DNA from: Candidatus Coatesiibacteriota bacterium
Lineage (GTDB): Bacteria; B130-G9
NCBI GenBank assembly: GCA_003647755.1
Contig: QMNL01000007.1
Span: 1-16,830 of the forward strand
Reading direction: 5' to 3'
DNA: 16,830 nucleotides
Part shown: in pieces, positions 1 through 7,136 of the stretch
Numbering within the stretch: position 1 is the stretch's first letter
Layout: every line of letters begins with the position of its first letter
Made by a program: the position numbers and the translations under genes
The notes under the pieces: model-generated
What the model was told of the DNA's origin: nothing
The model's database searches: none
The model's input: the letters and a program-made list of their open reading frames with translations, nothing else

Positions 1-169
1 CACCCAGCGGGTGTAACTTACAGACCGATGCCTGCCGAACTCATAGCCTCTGCGCACCGGCAAACCGTGTTCATCCCACCATCTGCCTTGCCATTAATCC
101 TGATTATTGAGGGAGAGTCAGAGGGCAGTCTGTGACGGTGGACCCGCCCTTCAAAAGCCCAGGGCAGCC

Positions 170-757
170 CTATTTCTTGAGGCGGGATATCTTCTTCTTC
201 ACCTGATCAGTCAGACTGTTCAGGAATGAGTGGGCCTCGTCTGATTCCATTGTTGAGATCTTGTCTGCCAGCGCATCTGAAAAGCTCTCCTGAGGCTGGG
301 CGGGGGCCGTGTTCTCCGTGGTAACCGGCGTCTCTCCTTCCAGGGGCAGCGCTGGCCCTATGTCAGCCAGCAGCGAGACCGAATCAGCGCCTACACCGAT
401 GATCAGTGTCCTTCCGAGCACCTCGACCACGGCGATGTACTTCCTATCCACGATGTGCGTAACAGACAAGACCGTTGCCATCTTGCCAGCCCCAAACCGG
501 CGTCCCTTCAGGAACTTCCGCATAAAGAAGCCCAGGAGAATAATCAGCCCAATAATTATGGTAAGGACTATGAACATGCGGACCGACATCTCAGTGAAGG
601 ATGGGGCGGCCTCCTTCGGAGGCGACGGCGAGGGGGAGGGGGAGGCTAGATCGTTCAGCTCATTGCCGAGGTACTCTCCCTTAGCCCACAGAGGGAGAAT
701 CGAGACCAAGAGCATGCCCGCAACGAGAATGAACCCTAAGTATGCCTTTCCCCGCAT
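170..757 (-). CDS. fliO: Flagellar biosynthesis protein FliO
   Basis: FliO is a small inner-membrane protein that helps assemble the FliP ring of the flagellar type III export gate. The 195-residue product has an N-terminal hydrophobic stretch (about 5-24, signal or first membrane segment), a Ser-Pro repeat linker (about 39-47), a clear membrane helix (about 61-79) followed by the basic stretch MRKFLKGRRFG, and a cytoplasmic domain with the FliO-type segment LSVTHIVDRKYIAVVEVLGRT. The Gln/Glu-rich C-terminus ends in Lys/Arg. It is the last gene of the motA-to-fliO run, 36 bp after fliN. fliP would normally follow but does not appear in the 169 bp left in the window; a fliP lies at 7137 on the other strand. 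Identification rests on membrane topology, the conserved segment and gene context. Confidence 0.85.
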   Translation of the reverse strand: MRGKAYLGFILVAGMLLVSILPLWAKGEYLGNELNDLASPSPSPSPPKEAAPSFTEMSVRMFIVLTIIIGLIILLGFFMRKFLKGRRFGAGKMATVLSVTHIVDRKYIAVVEVLGRTLIIGVGADSVSLLADIGPALPLEGETPVTTENTAPAQPQESFSDALADKISTMESDEAHSFLNSLTDQVKKKISRLKK

Positions 758-793
758 CGACGCTCCCCAGCAGAAATCTGCGATAGGAAAATC

Positions 794-1111
794 CTACCCC
801 TCGAAAGGATTAATTATCTCCGCAATACGCAGACCGTATGTGTCCTCAATGACCGATACTTCCACTTTCCCAAACGGCGCCCCGTTTATAGTGAGGTCAA
901 AGCTCTCGTCAACCGGCCTGTTGATCTCCAAAACGCTGCCAGCTCGCAGTTCTAGCAGCTCCCTGACAGTAATGGTCGTCCTGCCCATCATGACCGAAAC
1001 TGTAACAGGGACATCCGAGAGAAAATCAATTGAGGCCCGCGCAGCCTTGTCCGGTTTGCCAACGGGCTCTGAGACGGACGCACTCTCAGATGGGTGCAGA
1101 ATCTTGGCCAT
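794..1111 (-). CDS. fliN: Flagellar motor switch protein FliN (short form)
   Basis: FliN forms the lower part of the cytoplasmic C-ring and helps switch rotation and deliver export cargo. The 105-residue protein has a poorly conserved N-terminus of about 28 residues, then a complete SpoA/C-ring domain (about 29-103). Typical FliN segments are visible: DFLSDVPVTVSVMMGRTTIT, VRELLELRAGSVLEINR, the VDESFDLTINGAPF strand pair and the closing VIEDTYGLRIAEI. The ATG follows a strong ribosome site (GGAGAAGGA). An in-frame TGA shortly upstream rules out a longer start. The start overlaps the stop of the small ORF before it (TAATG). This is the short FliN, not the long FliY type. No FliM, its usual partner, is encoded in the window. 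Confidence 0.93.
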   Translation of the reverse strand: MAKILHPSESASVSEPVGKPDKAARASIDFLSDVPVTVSVMMGRTTITVRELLELRAGSVLEINRPVDESFDLTINGAPFGKVEVSVIEDTYGLRIAEIINPFEG

Positions 1112-1248
1112 TATTCCTTCTCCCCTTCTGGCTCAACGGGCGACTCGAAGCGACCAGAATGTAGTGCAACGAGGACGCTGCCATCTGGGTCGGCAGGGCA
1201 ATTGACTCGACCGGCGCGGTGCTTAGTTCGGAGCGCGAAGACGGTCAT
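1111..1248 (-). CDS. 45-residue small ORF coupled to fliL and fliN
   Basis: This is an ORF of unknown function. Its ATG overlaps the fliL stop in the sequence ATGA (1245-1248), and its TAA overlaps the fliN ATG in TAATG (1109-1113), so it fills the fliL-fliN gap exactly. The 45-residue product begins MTVFALRTKH, has a basic N-terminal third, a single Cys at residue 17, a short hydrophobic patch (DGSVLVALHSG, about 22-32) and an acidic C-terminus ending EPEGEKE. There is no membrane segment or signal peptide. Third codon positions are often G or C, as in neighbouring genes. Its 3' end carries the fliN ribosome site. I do not recognise a family and see no convincing SpoA or FliM motif. It could be a true small flagellar protein, a remnant left by loss of fliM, or only a translational bridge. 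Confidence 0.55.
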   Translation of the reverse strand: MTVFALRTKHRAGRVNCPADPDGSVLVALHSGRFESPVEPEGEKE

Positions 1249-1793
1249 AGAATCTGAAACTCTGTGAAATAGACAGATACAACAACGTTAGTAAGCCCAG
1301 GCAACTGGTTCAGTGCCTTGTGGATGTCGTCCTTGAGCTTCATCTTCCCATGTTTGGTTGACAATGCCTTGGCGCTTTTGGAGGACAATATCGTCAGTAT
1401 GGCATCTCTTATCTGCGGCGTTTTGCTCTTCAGGAGCTGCTCCTGCTCCGCAACGCCGTAGCCCAGCGCTATTGTGGTCTTTAGATATGACCCGCTATCC
1501 GCCAAATTGACAATGAACGGTTTCAGTTCGTAGGTGCTAACCACTGTGGGGACAACTGGCGTCGGGAGTGCCTCGCTGGCTTGCGGCTTACCGGCCTCCG
1601 TCTTCGAGGCGCCACCAGTGCCGCTCGATTCCGTGCCATAGAGAAAATAGAGAACACCCGCGGCAACACCGCCGAACACGACAATAGCGAGCAGCAAGAG
1701 GATTAGTATCTTGACGATCGAGACTTTTTTCTTCGTGTCGCCTCCGCCCTCCTGAGAACCTACACCTTGCGACTGTGCATTACTTTCCGCCAC
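1245..1793 (-). CDS. fliL: Flagellar basal body-associated protein FliL
   Basis: FliL is a single-pass inner-membrane protein whose periplasmic domain surrounds or supports the MotAB stator. The 182-residue product has a short polar cytoplasmic N-terminus (1-23), one membrane helix (about 26-52), a Gly/Ala/Pro-rich linker, and a C-terminal FliL domain from about residue 80. Visible there are TYELKPFIVNLADSGSYLKT, then ALGYGV, a KSKTPQIRDAILTILSSKSA helix, and the family-typical ending VVVSVYFTEFQIL. The start is GTG at 1793, with GGAG about ten bases upstream; the nearby ATG is in another frame and stops quickly. A 78-bp gap separates it from motB, and its stop overlaps the next small ORF. 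Confidence 0.92.
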   Translation of the reverse strand: MAESNAQSQGVGSQEGGGDTKKKVSIVKILILLLLAIVVFGGVAAGVLYFLYGTESSGTGGASKTEAGKPQASEALPTPVVPTVVSTYELKPFIVNLADSGSYLKTTIALGYGVAEQEQLLKSKTPQIRDAILTILSSKSAKALSTKHGKMKLKDDIHKALNQLPGLTNVVVSVYFTEFQIL

Positions 1794-1833
1794 TATAATT
1801 GGTCTCCATAGATAATTGACAAGTTACAGGTCG

Positions 1834-1862
1834 AATATACTAGAAAGTCTATCTCGACACAA
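1834..1862 (-). promoter_or_regulatory. Candidate sigma-70 promoter for fliL
   Basis: On the minus strand the motB-fliL gap carries TTGTGT (1862-1857), a 17-base spacer and TATATT (1839-1834). The -10 matches five of six consensus bases, the -35 only three. Initiation near 1827 would leave a leader of about 35 bases before the fliL GTG. The gap is AT-rich compared with its surroundings, which fits a promoter but also makes chance matches likely. It would let fliL, the small ORF, fliN and fliO be expressed apart from the stator genes. Confidence 0.28.
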
Positions 1863-1871
1863 ATAAACTTC

Positions 1872-2642
1872 TCAATCCTTGTTGCTCGTATTACTAAGAT
1901 AAGATTCCATCAGCGCATACCAGAACGATTCGGCGTCAGGTGGGTCAACAACGAAGATGTCCACTCGCCGATTGGCCTTTCTGTCCCTGTCATTTCGCTC
2001 CCTGGGTCGCACCGGATTGTAGTCACCAAAAGCGCCGATACTGGCGCCTTGAGGTGTGAAGGTTTTTTCCTCTAGAATGGTCTTCAGCACGCTAATCGCC
2101 CTGTATGCCGATAGGTCCAGGTTCGACTTGAATCTTTGGCCAACGACTGGTGTGCTGTCGGTGTTGCCCTCTACCCTCACTGTCTTGGCAAGCTTTGTCG
2201 CGATACGCGCTATCTCGTGAAGCAAGGGCCGTGCCGCTGGCTTGACCGCTACGGAGCCAGTGTCAAACAGGACGTCCGCCGAAAGGGAGACCTTTATACT
2301 TCGTCCTGCCCGAGTAACTTGTGCATCGTCATCGAGGTCCTCAGCCGAGATGAATCGCTTGATCTGATCAACGGCGACTCGTATCTCGTCCGGCCGAATC
2401 ACCAGATTGGGGTTCTCCAGTGGACCGACAGCGCCGCCTCCCAGGCCCATGGTCCCGAGATTGAAAGCCGTAAACTCATCCTTAAGCGCCTTCATCGCCT
2501 TGTGCAGTTTACTGCTGTCTGTCGATGACATTGAGAACAGCAGCACGAAGAACGTCAGGAGCAACGTCATCATGTCCGAGAACGTCAGCATCCAACGCTG
2601 GTCAACGCCCCCGCTCTCAGCTGCCCGTTTCTTTCTCGCCAT
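1872..2642 (-). CDS. motB: Flagellar stator protein MotB (with catalytic Asp)
   Basis: MotB is the stator subunit that binds peptidoglycan and carries the ion-binding Asp of the MotA5B2 channel. The 256-residue product has a basic N-terminus and a single membrane helix (about 17-40) with the classic sequence WMLTFSDMMTLLLTFFVLLF. Asp23 is the essential ion-carrying residue. A linker/plug region follows, then an OmpA-like peptidoglycan-binding domain (about 112-230) with VLFDTGSVAVKPAARPLL, VEGNTDSTPV, SNLDLSAYRAISVL and ANRRVDIFV. The start lies behind a GGGGAG ribosome site. It overlaps the end of the preceding MotB-like gene by 26 bp, which suggests translational coupling. This is the member of the pair expected to conduct ions; whether H+ or Na+ cannot be told from sequence alone. 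Confidence 0.93.
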   Translation of the reverse strand: MARKKRAAESGGVDQRWMLTFSDMMTLLLTFFVLLFSMSSTDSSKLHKAMKALKDEFTAFNLGTMGLGGGAVGPLENPNLVIRPDEIRVAVDQIKRFISAEDLDDDAQVTRAGRSIKVSLSADVLFDTGSVAVKPAARPLLHEIARIATKLAKTVRVEGNTDSTPVVGQRFKSNLDLSAYRAISVLKTILEEKTFTPQGASIGAFGDYNPVRPRERNDRDRKANRRVDIFVVDPPDAESFWYALMESYLSNTSNKD

Positions 2643-3357
2643 CCTGCTCCCCTGAATCTTTCAGCAAATCCCTCACATCACCTATATCTATCAGCATTGT
2701 TACCCTGCGATTGAACTTCTGTTTCTCGCCATTGTGGATAGTGAGCGGGTCGTATTGCCCATAACCGTAGCTGGACAATTTGCGAGGGTCGATGCCATGT
2801 TTTATCATGAACCTCGTAACCGCCAACGCCCTTTCAATGGAGAGCGCCCAGCCCGAAGCGAAGTTCGATGCCTCAATGTCCGCCTTGTCGCAGTGGCCCT
2901 CAATAATTGCTCGGCTCTGAGACTCCTTGAGGAGGTCAGCCACCTGCGTCAAGAAATCCCTGCTGTTCTTGTTCAGCTTCGCGGAGCCAAGATCGAATAG
3001 CACTCGTTCCGCCGTGTCAATCCGTATGCCCTTGGCGCTATACTGCACACGAACCCCCTTGCGCCCCTCGCAGAATCTCGTGAAAGCGCGGACCTTCTCC
3101 ACCCTCAATTTCGTCCGTGGCGTCTTGGACTTAACCCTAGAATCGCGCATTAACAAGGCCCCGCCGCTCGTGGGAAACAGGCCCAGCGAGCCAGAAGCCC
3201 CGAATGTCCCTTGCAACGAGCCGATCGCCTTCTTTGACCTCTTCGTGTCGAACGACGAATATGCCACCAGCATGATGAAAAAGGCGCACATCAGGATCAT
3301 CAACGAGGTGAAAAGCGGCACCCAACCAGCAAGCTCTTTTGATTCCTCTTCGGCCAT
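2617..3357 (-). CDS. MotB-like stator protein lacking the ion-binding Asp
   Basis: This 246-residue MotB/OmpA-family protein lies between motA and the canonical motB. It has one N-terminal membrane helix (about 12-34) and an OmpA-like peptidoglycan-binding domain (about 104-230) with VLFDLGSAKLNKNSRDFL, IIEGHCDKADI, ALSIERALAVTRFMI, GYGQYDPL and FNRRVTMLIDIGD. Aligned on the conserved Trp and Phe residues, WVPLFTSLMILMCAFF here matches WMLTFSDMMTLLLTFF of the neighbour, so Ser18 stands where Asp is essential in MotB. No acidic residue lies within the helix. AGGAGG three bases before the ATG supports the start. Tandem MotB genes after motA are known in some bacteria. I infer that this one is a structural or regulatory partner, possibly forming a heterodimer with MotB, and not an independent ion-conducting subunit. 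Confidence 0.88.
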   Translation of the reverse strand: MAEEESKELAGWVPLFTSLMILMCAFFIMLVAYSSFDTKRSKKAIGSLQGTFGASGSLGLFPTSGGALLMRDSRVKSKTPRTKLRVEKVRAFTRFCEGRKGVRVQYSAKGIRIDTAERVLFDLGSAKLNKNSRDFLTQVADLLKESQSRAIIEGHCDKADIEASNFASGWALSIERALAVTRFMIKHGIDPRKLSSYGYGQYDPLTIHNGEKQKFNRRVTMLIDIGDVRDLLKDSGEQDGEKETGS

Positions 3358-3457
3358 CTTCCTCCTAAGCCCTTGGGGCGTAACCCCTCTGTTCGATTGT
3401 GCCCAGCATCATCTTCGACGGCCGCTGCAGAGCCTTACCTTCGCCTCTTGTGCAGGT

Positions 3458-4216
3458 CTACTCGAAAGAGCTCTTGCGCTCCTTCGGCGGCAGGAACGTG
3501 TTCAGCTTCTGCTCCACCAGCCGCGGGTTGTCGCCGCTTTGGATCGACATGATGCCGGCTACTATCATCTCCTTCCGCAGCCTTTCCTCTTGGGACCTTT
3601 TCTTGAGCTTGTTGCTCAAAGGCACAAATATCAGGTTAGCAAACAACGCCCCGTAAAAGGTCGTTATCAACGCAACCGCCATTGCCGGGCCAATGCTGCT
3701 GGGGTCATCCATTGACTGCAACATCAGAATAAGCCCAATCAGAGTGCCGACCATGCCAAATGCTGGGGCATAACCACCCATCGCCTCAAGTATCGAGGCG
3801 CCGAGCTTGTGACGGTCGGACAAGTAGTCCATCTCTGTCTCGAGGATCTCCTTCACGAGTTCCGCCTGAGTCCCGTCGACCGCCAGCCCTATCCCTTTCT
3901 TAAGGTACTCGTCGTCTATCTCTTTTGAAGCGCTCTCCAGCGAGAGCATTCCGTCTCTTCTCGCCTTCTGCGAAAATGAGACCAGCTGCTTGACAAGATC
4001 GTTAGGCGGCTTTACCCGAACGAAAAGGGCCTGTTGGATAACCCCCATCAGACCCATCACGTCCTTCAGTGGAAAACTGATGAGCGCCGCCCCCACCGTG
4101 CCACCAGCAACGATCAAAAAAGACGGGATATCGATAAAAGCAGTGATTGAGCCGCCAATCCCGAACAGGATGAGGCCCGCTCCAATCAATAGACCCAAAA
4201 TAGTTGCTATATCCAT
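3458..4216 (-). CDS. motA: Flagellar stator protein MotA
   Basis: MotA forms the pentamer around the MotB dimer and turns the rotor through its cytoplasmic loop. The 252-residue protein is the usual MotA/PomA size with four predicted membrane segments: two N-terminal (about 4-22 and 32-50) and two after the cytoplasmic domain (about 150-170 and 182-202). The loop contains KARRDGMLSLE (Arg86, Arg87 and Glu94 region), the motif that contacts FliG. The third helix has the conserved GGYAPAFGMVGTLIGLILML, and the fourth has FYGALFANLIFVPLSNKLK. It heads the minus-strand flagellar run. Its stop is followed by 100 bp without a convincing gene before the MotB-like gene. AGGGG just upstream of the ATG is a plausible ribosome site. 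The length and helix pattern resemble PomA-type MotA, but the ion is not decidable. Confidence 0.94.
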   Translation of the reverse strand: MDIATILGLLIGAGLILFGIGGSITAFIDIPSFLIVAGGTVGAALISFPLKDVMGLMGVIQQALFVRVKPPNDLVKQLVSFSQKARRDGMLSLESASKEIDDEYLKKGIGLAVDGTQAELVKEILETEMDYLSDRHKLGASILEAMGGYAPAFGMVGTLIGLILMLQSMDDPSSIGPAMAVALITTFYGALFANLIFVPLSNKLKKRSQEERLRKEMIVAGIMSIQSGDNPRLVEQKLNTFLPPKERKSSFE

Positions 4217-4421
4217 AGCCCCTGTCTGTTCCTACTTTTCAGACTCACTTGACATCCAAGCACATAATAAGGAACCTTTAACATGCGCTTGTATGTATCG
4301 TAATGAGCAGAGGTTTTCTTAACCGCACACGTTCGCAACCGACCGAACGACTCAGTTGTTCTACGTGCGCCGGGGTTGGATGCGGCCTGGGTGATATAGA
4401 TACTTGGCAGATGGAGATAAG

Positions 4422-4841
4422 ATGGCTGTTGTCCTAAAGGAGTTTCAGGTCTCCACTAAAGGGTTCACGGACGTCATAGACGTTACTGACAATGTCAGAA
4501 GGGCTCTCTCTCAAAGCAAGGTCCAAAACGGCCTTGTAACGGTCTCGGTCGCCGGCTCTACCGCCGCCGTGAGCACCATTGAATTCGAGTCGGGCGTCGT
4601 GCAAGACCTAAGAGATGCCATTGAGCGCATGGCGCCTGTTGATATAGCATACAAGCACGATTTGAGATGGCATGACGGTAACGGCTTTGCACATGTCAGA
4701 GCCGCCATGATCGGCAGCTCGTTCTCAGTGCCGCTTCACTCCGGCGACCTTGTCCTGGGCACCTGGCAGCAGATAGTTCTTCTGGATTTCGATAACAGGC
4801 CACGCAGCCGGAGAGTTTTTGTTCAGATCATAGGCGAGTGA
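4422..4841 (+). CDS. YjbQ/UPF0047 family protein
   Basis: This is a member of the YjbQ (UPF0047) family of small, compact beta-rich proteins. The family is often annotated 'secondary thiamine-phosphate synthase enzyme' because E. coli YjbQ has weak activity of that kind; its true role is unsettled. From the ATG at 4422 the product is 139 residues, the usual family length. Visible family segments are the strand-helix start FQVSTKGFTDVIDVTDNV, the run VTVSVAGSTAAVSTIEFE, and the conserved end: KHDLRWHDGNGFAHVRAAM followed by HSGDLVLGTWQQIVLLDFDN. The His/Asp/Asn cluster there is the likely ligand site. GGAG five bases before 4422 decides the start over an in-frame TTG at 4404. It is transcribed divergently from motA across about 200 bp and has no obvious link to motility. 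Confidence 0.87.
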   Translation: MAVVLKEFQVSTKGFTDVIDVTDNVRRALSQSKVQNGLVTVSVAGSTAAVSTIEFESGVVQDLRDAIERMAPVDIAYKHDLRWHDGNGFAHVRAAMIGSSFSVPLHSGDLVLGTWQQIVLLDFDNRPRSRRVFVQIIGE

Positions 4842-4938
4842 GATGCGGCCGCGGGTGTCATGCCCGCAACTCCTCTGGAGAGATAGAAGGCTGCCTCATG
4901 GTGGAGGAGGATTGCGGCGCCGCTTGTTTCTGTCTCGG

Positions 4939-4968
4939 TTGTTTAATCTCTTGAAATCTGTTTATGCT
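4939..4968 (+). promoter_or_regulatory. Candidate promoter of the sigma factor gene
   Basis: Between the YjbQ-family gene and the sigma gene lie TTGTTT (4939-4944), an 18-base spacer and TATGCT (4963-4968), in an AT-rich stretch inside otherwise GC-rich DNA. Consensus matches are three of six and four of six, so this is only suggestive. A GC-rich hairpin (GCGGG/CCCGC, 4851-4867) just after the upstream gene lacks the T-run of an intrinsic terminator. Confidence 0.25.
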
Positions 4969-5032
4969 CAATAAATGCCAATATGATGCATGGTCGGCCT
5001 GGCTGGCTGGTTAAGAGGTATAACTTGGAGTG

Positions 5033-5902
5033 ATGAGCAATAGCGACGAGCTCAAGAATGGGCAAGAGCTTTCCGAGGATATTCTCGGGACCTACCTTGA
5101 CGAGATAGCAAAAACGCCTCTTCTCACAAGGGAGGAGGAGATTGAATTGGGCCGGCGCGCAAGAAAGGGGGACAAGGCCGCCATCGAGCAGCTGGTCAAG
5201 TCAAACCTGCGCTTTGTGGTATCAATAGCCAAGAAATACGCCAATAACCGCGTTCCCCTGCCCGATCTGATCAACGAGGGCAACATAGGCCTCATCGAGG
5301 CGGCCAAGCGGTACGATCCCAGCAAGGCCAATCGCTTCGTTACCTATGCCAAATGGTGGATCCTACAGTCCATTAGGGCGGCGCTTGCGGCGCAGGCCGG
5401 CATCGTGCGCTTGCCCATCAAGCAGACGGTCAAACTGCGGGCAATCAAGAAGGCTTACGAACACCTGAGGGACAAGCTGGACAGAGCGCCAGATGCGCGC
5501 GAGGTGGCCGAATATGTTGGACTTTCCGAGGAGAGGGTTGAGACACTCATGCGAGCGGCAGCTGACGCTGTTTCCATCGAGTCGTCGAAGGAGCAGGGGA
5601 CGGACATCCTCGAGGCGAATCTCAACGATGCCGACACCTATGGTGAGAGCGAGATCGAGCGGGCGCTAATGTTACAAGGCTACACGGACAGGCTTCGAGA
5701 GCTCTTTGAGCAGCTGAACGAGCAGGAGAAAAAAGTAATCACCCTCAGGTTCGGTCTCAAGGACGGTGTCAAAAGAAGCCTCGAGAGCATCGGCCAAGAA
5801 ATGGGGCTGAGTCGAGAACGGATCAGGCAGATCGAGGCAGCAGCCCTGCGCAACATGCGGCTCTACGCAAAGGAAAGGCACCTCGCAGTCGCTCTCAACT
5901 GA
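5033..5902 (+). CDS. RNA polymerase sigma-70 family factor (RpoD/RpoS-like, no region 1.1)
   Basis: This sigma factor directs RNA polymerase to -10/-35 promoters. The product is about 289 residues with regions in order: 1.2 (EDILGTYLDEIAKTPLLTREEEIELGRRA), 2.1-2.2 (VKSNLRFVVSIAKKYA and LPDLINEGNIGLIEAAKRYD), 2.3-2.4 (FVTYAKWWILQSIRAAL), 3 (RLPIKQTVKLRAIKKAYEHL) and 4 (LNEQEKKVITLRFGL plus the helix-turn-helix SLESIGQEMGLSRERIRQIE). Region 1.1 and the large non-conserved insert of housekeeping RpoD are missing, and there is no RpoH box. It is therefore best called a group 1/2 sigma-70, either a stress/stationary-type factor or a minimal primary one. GTG at 5030 is an alternative start; GGAG at 5027-5030 is too close to be ideal for either. 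The nearby genes do not show its regulon. Confidence 0.9.
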   Translation: MSNSDELKNGQELSEDILGTYLDEIAKTPLLTREEEIELGRRARKGDKAAIEQLVKSNLRFVVSIAKKYANNRVPLPDLINEGNIGLIEAAKRYDPSKANRFVTYAKWWILQSIRAALAAQAGIVRLPIKQTVKLRAIKKAYEHLRDKLDRAPDAREVAEYVGLSEERVETLMRAAADAVSIESSKEQGTDILEANLNDADTYGESEIERALMLQGYTDRLRELFEQLNEQEKKVITLRFGLKDGVKRSLESIGQEMGLSRERIRQIEAAALRNMRLYAKERHLAVALN

Positions 5903-5979
5903 GCCTCCAGCCCCATCCCGCGTCCATGCGCAATTAGAGAGCGCCTGACCAGTCCAGCGGTGTGATATACTCCTCAACC

Positions 5980-7029
5980 ATGAAACGAATATGCGTGGTA
6001 ACCTCTACTGTGCCTTTCGTCAGGGGCGGCAATGAACTGCTCGCAGAAACGTTGGTTCGGCAGCTTGTGCGATTCGGCCACGAGTCGCAGCTTCTGACCG
6101 TTCCGCAGAATCGCTTCGGGCGGCAGTTCTCTGCGTATCTTGCAGCTTATCTGACGGATGTGCGCTTCGAGGGATGCCCAGAGCGCGTGGACCAAGTGAT
6201 CTCGCTGAAGTTCCCCAGCTTTGCGGTTCGCCATCCTGTCCACGTGTGTTGGTTCAATCACAGGATGCGCGAATACTACGATCTGTGGGAGAAGTTCTTG
6301 GCCAGCTTGGCCTCCAAGAGACAATTGCTCAAGGAGAGCGTGCGCCGAGTGCTGCTCCATCAGATCGACGCCTTCCTCCTCAACAGAAACGTAACGAAGC
6401 TCTACGCTCAGTCCAAGAATATCCAGCAGAGGCTCCTGCAATTCGGGCACATCCCATCAGAGGTCCTCTATCCGCCCGCATCGGACCTGCTCCGCTGCAG
6501 CAAGCCCACGTTCGGCCGATTCATACTCTCGCCGGCCAGGCTTGTCGAGCTCAAGCGGCACGACCTACTCATACGTGCTCTTGCCGACTTGAAAAGGCCG
6601 GACGTTCACGCCATTATTGCTGGAGAAGGGCCGCAAGAAAATGAACTCAAGCGATTGGCGGAACAGATGGGGCTTGCCGACAAGGTCAAGTTTGTGGGCG
6701 AGATGAGCTATGAGGCTCTCAGCCGTTATTACTCCGAATGCCTCGCCGTCTTCTATGGCCCGTTCAACGAGGATTATGGGCTCGTGACGCTGGAGGCGGG
6801 CAAATGCCACAAGCCGGTCATCACCTGCACGGACAGCGGTGGCCCGAAAGAGCTAGTAAGGGACGGTGTGACCGGTTTCGTCTGCGAGCCAAGCGAACAC
6901 GCCATCGCGAACGCGATAGATACGCTCGCGTCGGACCAGGGCCTCGCGCGATCGCTCGGCGAAAATGCGTACGAGGCGTCGTTGGAACACAGTTGGGAGC
7001 ACGCGATCGAGAAGCTGGTGATGGTATAG
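5980..7029 (+). CDS. Glycosyltransferase family 4 (GT-B fold)
   Basis: This is a cytoplasmic or peripheral glycosyltransferase of the GT4 family that moves a sugar from a nucleotide donor, probably for a cell-surface glycan. The roughly 349-residue protein has the two Rossmann-like halves of GT-B. The N-terminal acceptor half begins MKRICVVTSTVPFVRGGNE, with the GGNE loop typical of the family. The C-terminal donor half has RFILSPARLVELKRHDLLI, HAIIAGEGPQENELKRLAE, KVKFVGEM and the E-x7-E motif in NEDYGLVTLEAGKCHKPVI, followed by SGGPKELVRDGVTGFVCEP. There is no membrane segment. ATG 5980 is preferred over GTG 5962 because the protein core begins there, though no good ribosome site is visible. 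It lies between a sigma factor and fliP. A role in flagellin or pilin glycosylation is possible but unsupported. Confidence 0.88.
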   Translation: MKRICVVTSTVPFVRGGNELLAETLVRQLVRFGHESQLLTVPQNRFGRQFSAYLAAYLTDVRFEGCPERVDQVISLKFPSFAVRHPVHVCWFNHRMREYYDLWEKFLASLASKRQLLKESVRRVLLHQIDAFLLNRNVTKLYAQSKNIQQRLLQFGHIPSEVLYPPASDLLRCSKPTFGRFILSPARLVELKRHDLLIRALADLKRPDVHAIIAGEGPQENELKRLAEQMGLADKVKFVGEMSYEALSRYYSECLAVFYGPFNEDYGLVTLEAGKCHKPVITCTDSGGPKELVRDGVTGFVCEPSEHAIANAIDTLASDQGLARSLGENAYEASLEHSWEHAIEKLVMV

Positions 7030-7136
7030 ATGCGTGCTGCTGTGAAACCGATTTCGGCAGGTAGCCTGGAGACCGTGTTCAGTTCGTTCGAGTGTGTCGA
7101 TAATGATATATGTCTGATTCTGAGGCCCTATGAGCG

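Noticed and set aside
1..169. Possible partial gene at the left edge: an open plus-strand frame ends at a TGA near 133, and a minus-strand frame is open to position 1.
   Set aside because: Both frames are under 50 codons, they conflict with each other, and neither resembles a known protein. No fliP start, tRNA or clear terminator is visible here.
309..1205. Large plus-strand open frame opposite fliO and fliN.
   Set aside because: It is antisense to two well-supported flagellar genes and its translation is Ser/Thr/Arg-rich without family features.
1815..1839. TTGACA and TATACT on the plus strand in the motB-fliL gap, as an antisense promoter.
   Set aside because: The spacer is only about 14 bases, too short for a normal sigma-70 promoter.
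3358..3457. In-frame continuation after the motA stop, and a 15-codon ORF ahead of the MotB-like gene.
   Set aside because: The sequence after the stop does not look like MotA. The mini-ORF is too short and unsupported; readthrough is not indicated.
4404..4421. Upstream TTG start for the YjbQ-family gene.
   Set aside because: There is no ribosome site for the TTG, whereas GGAG precedes the ATG at 4422 at good spacing and gives the usual family length.
4851..4867. GC-rich hairpin after the YjbQ-family gene as a terminator.
   Set aside because: The stem is only five to six pairs and no T-run follows, so an intrinsic terminator cannot be claimed.
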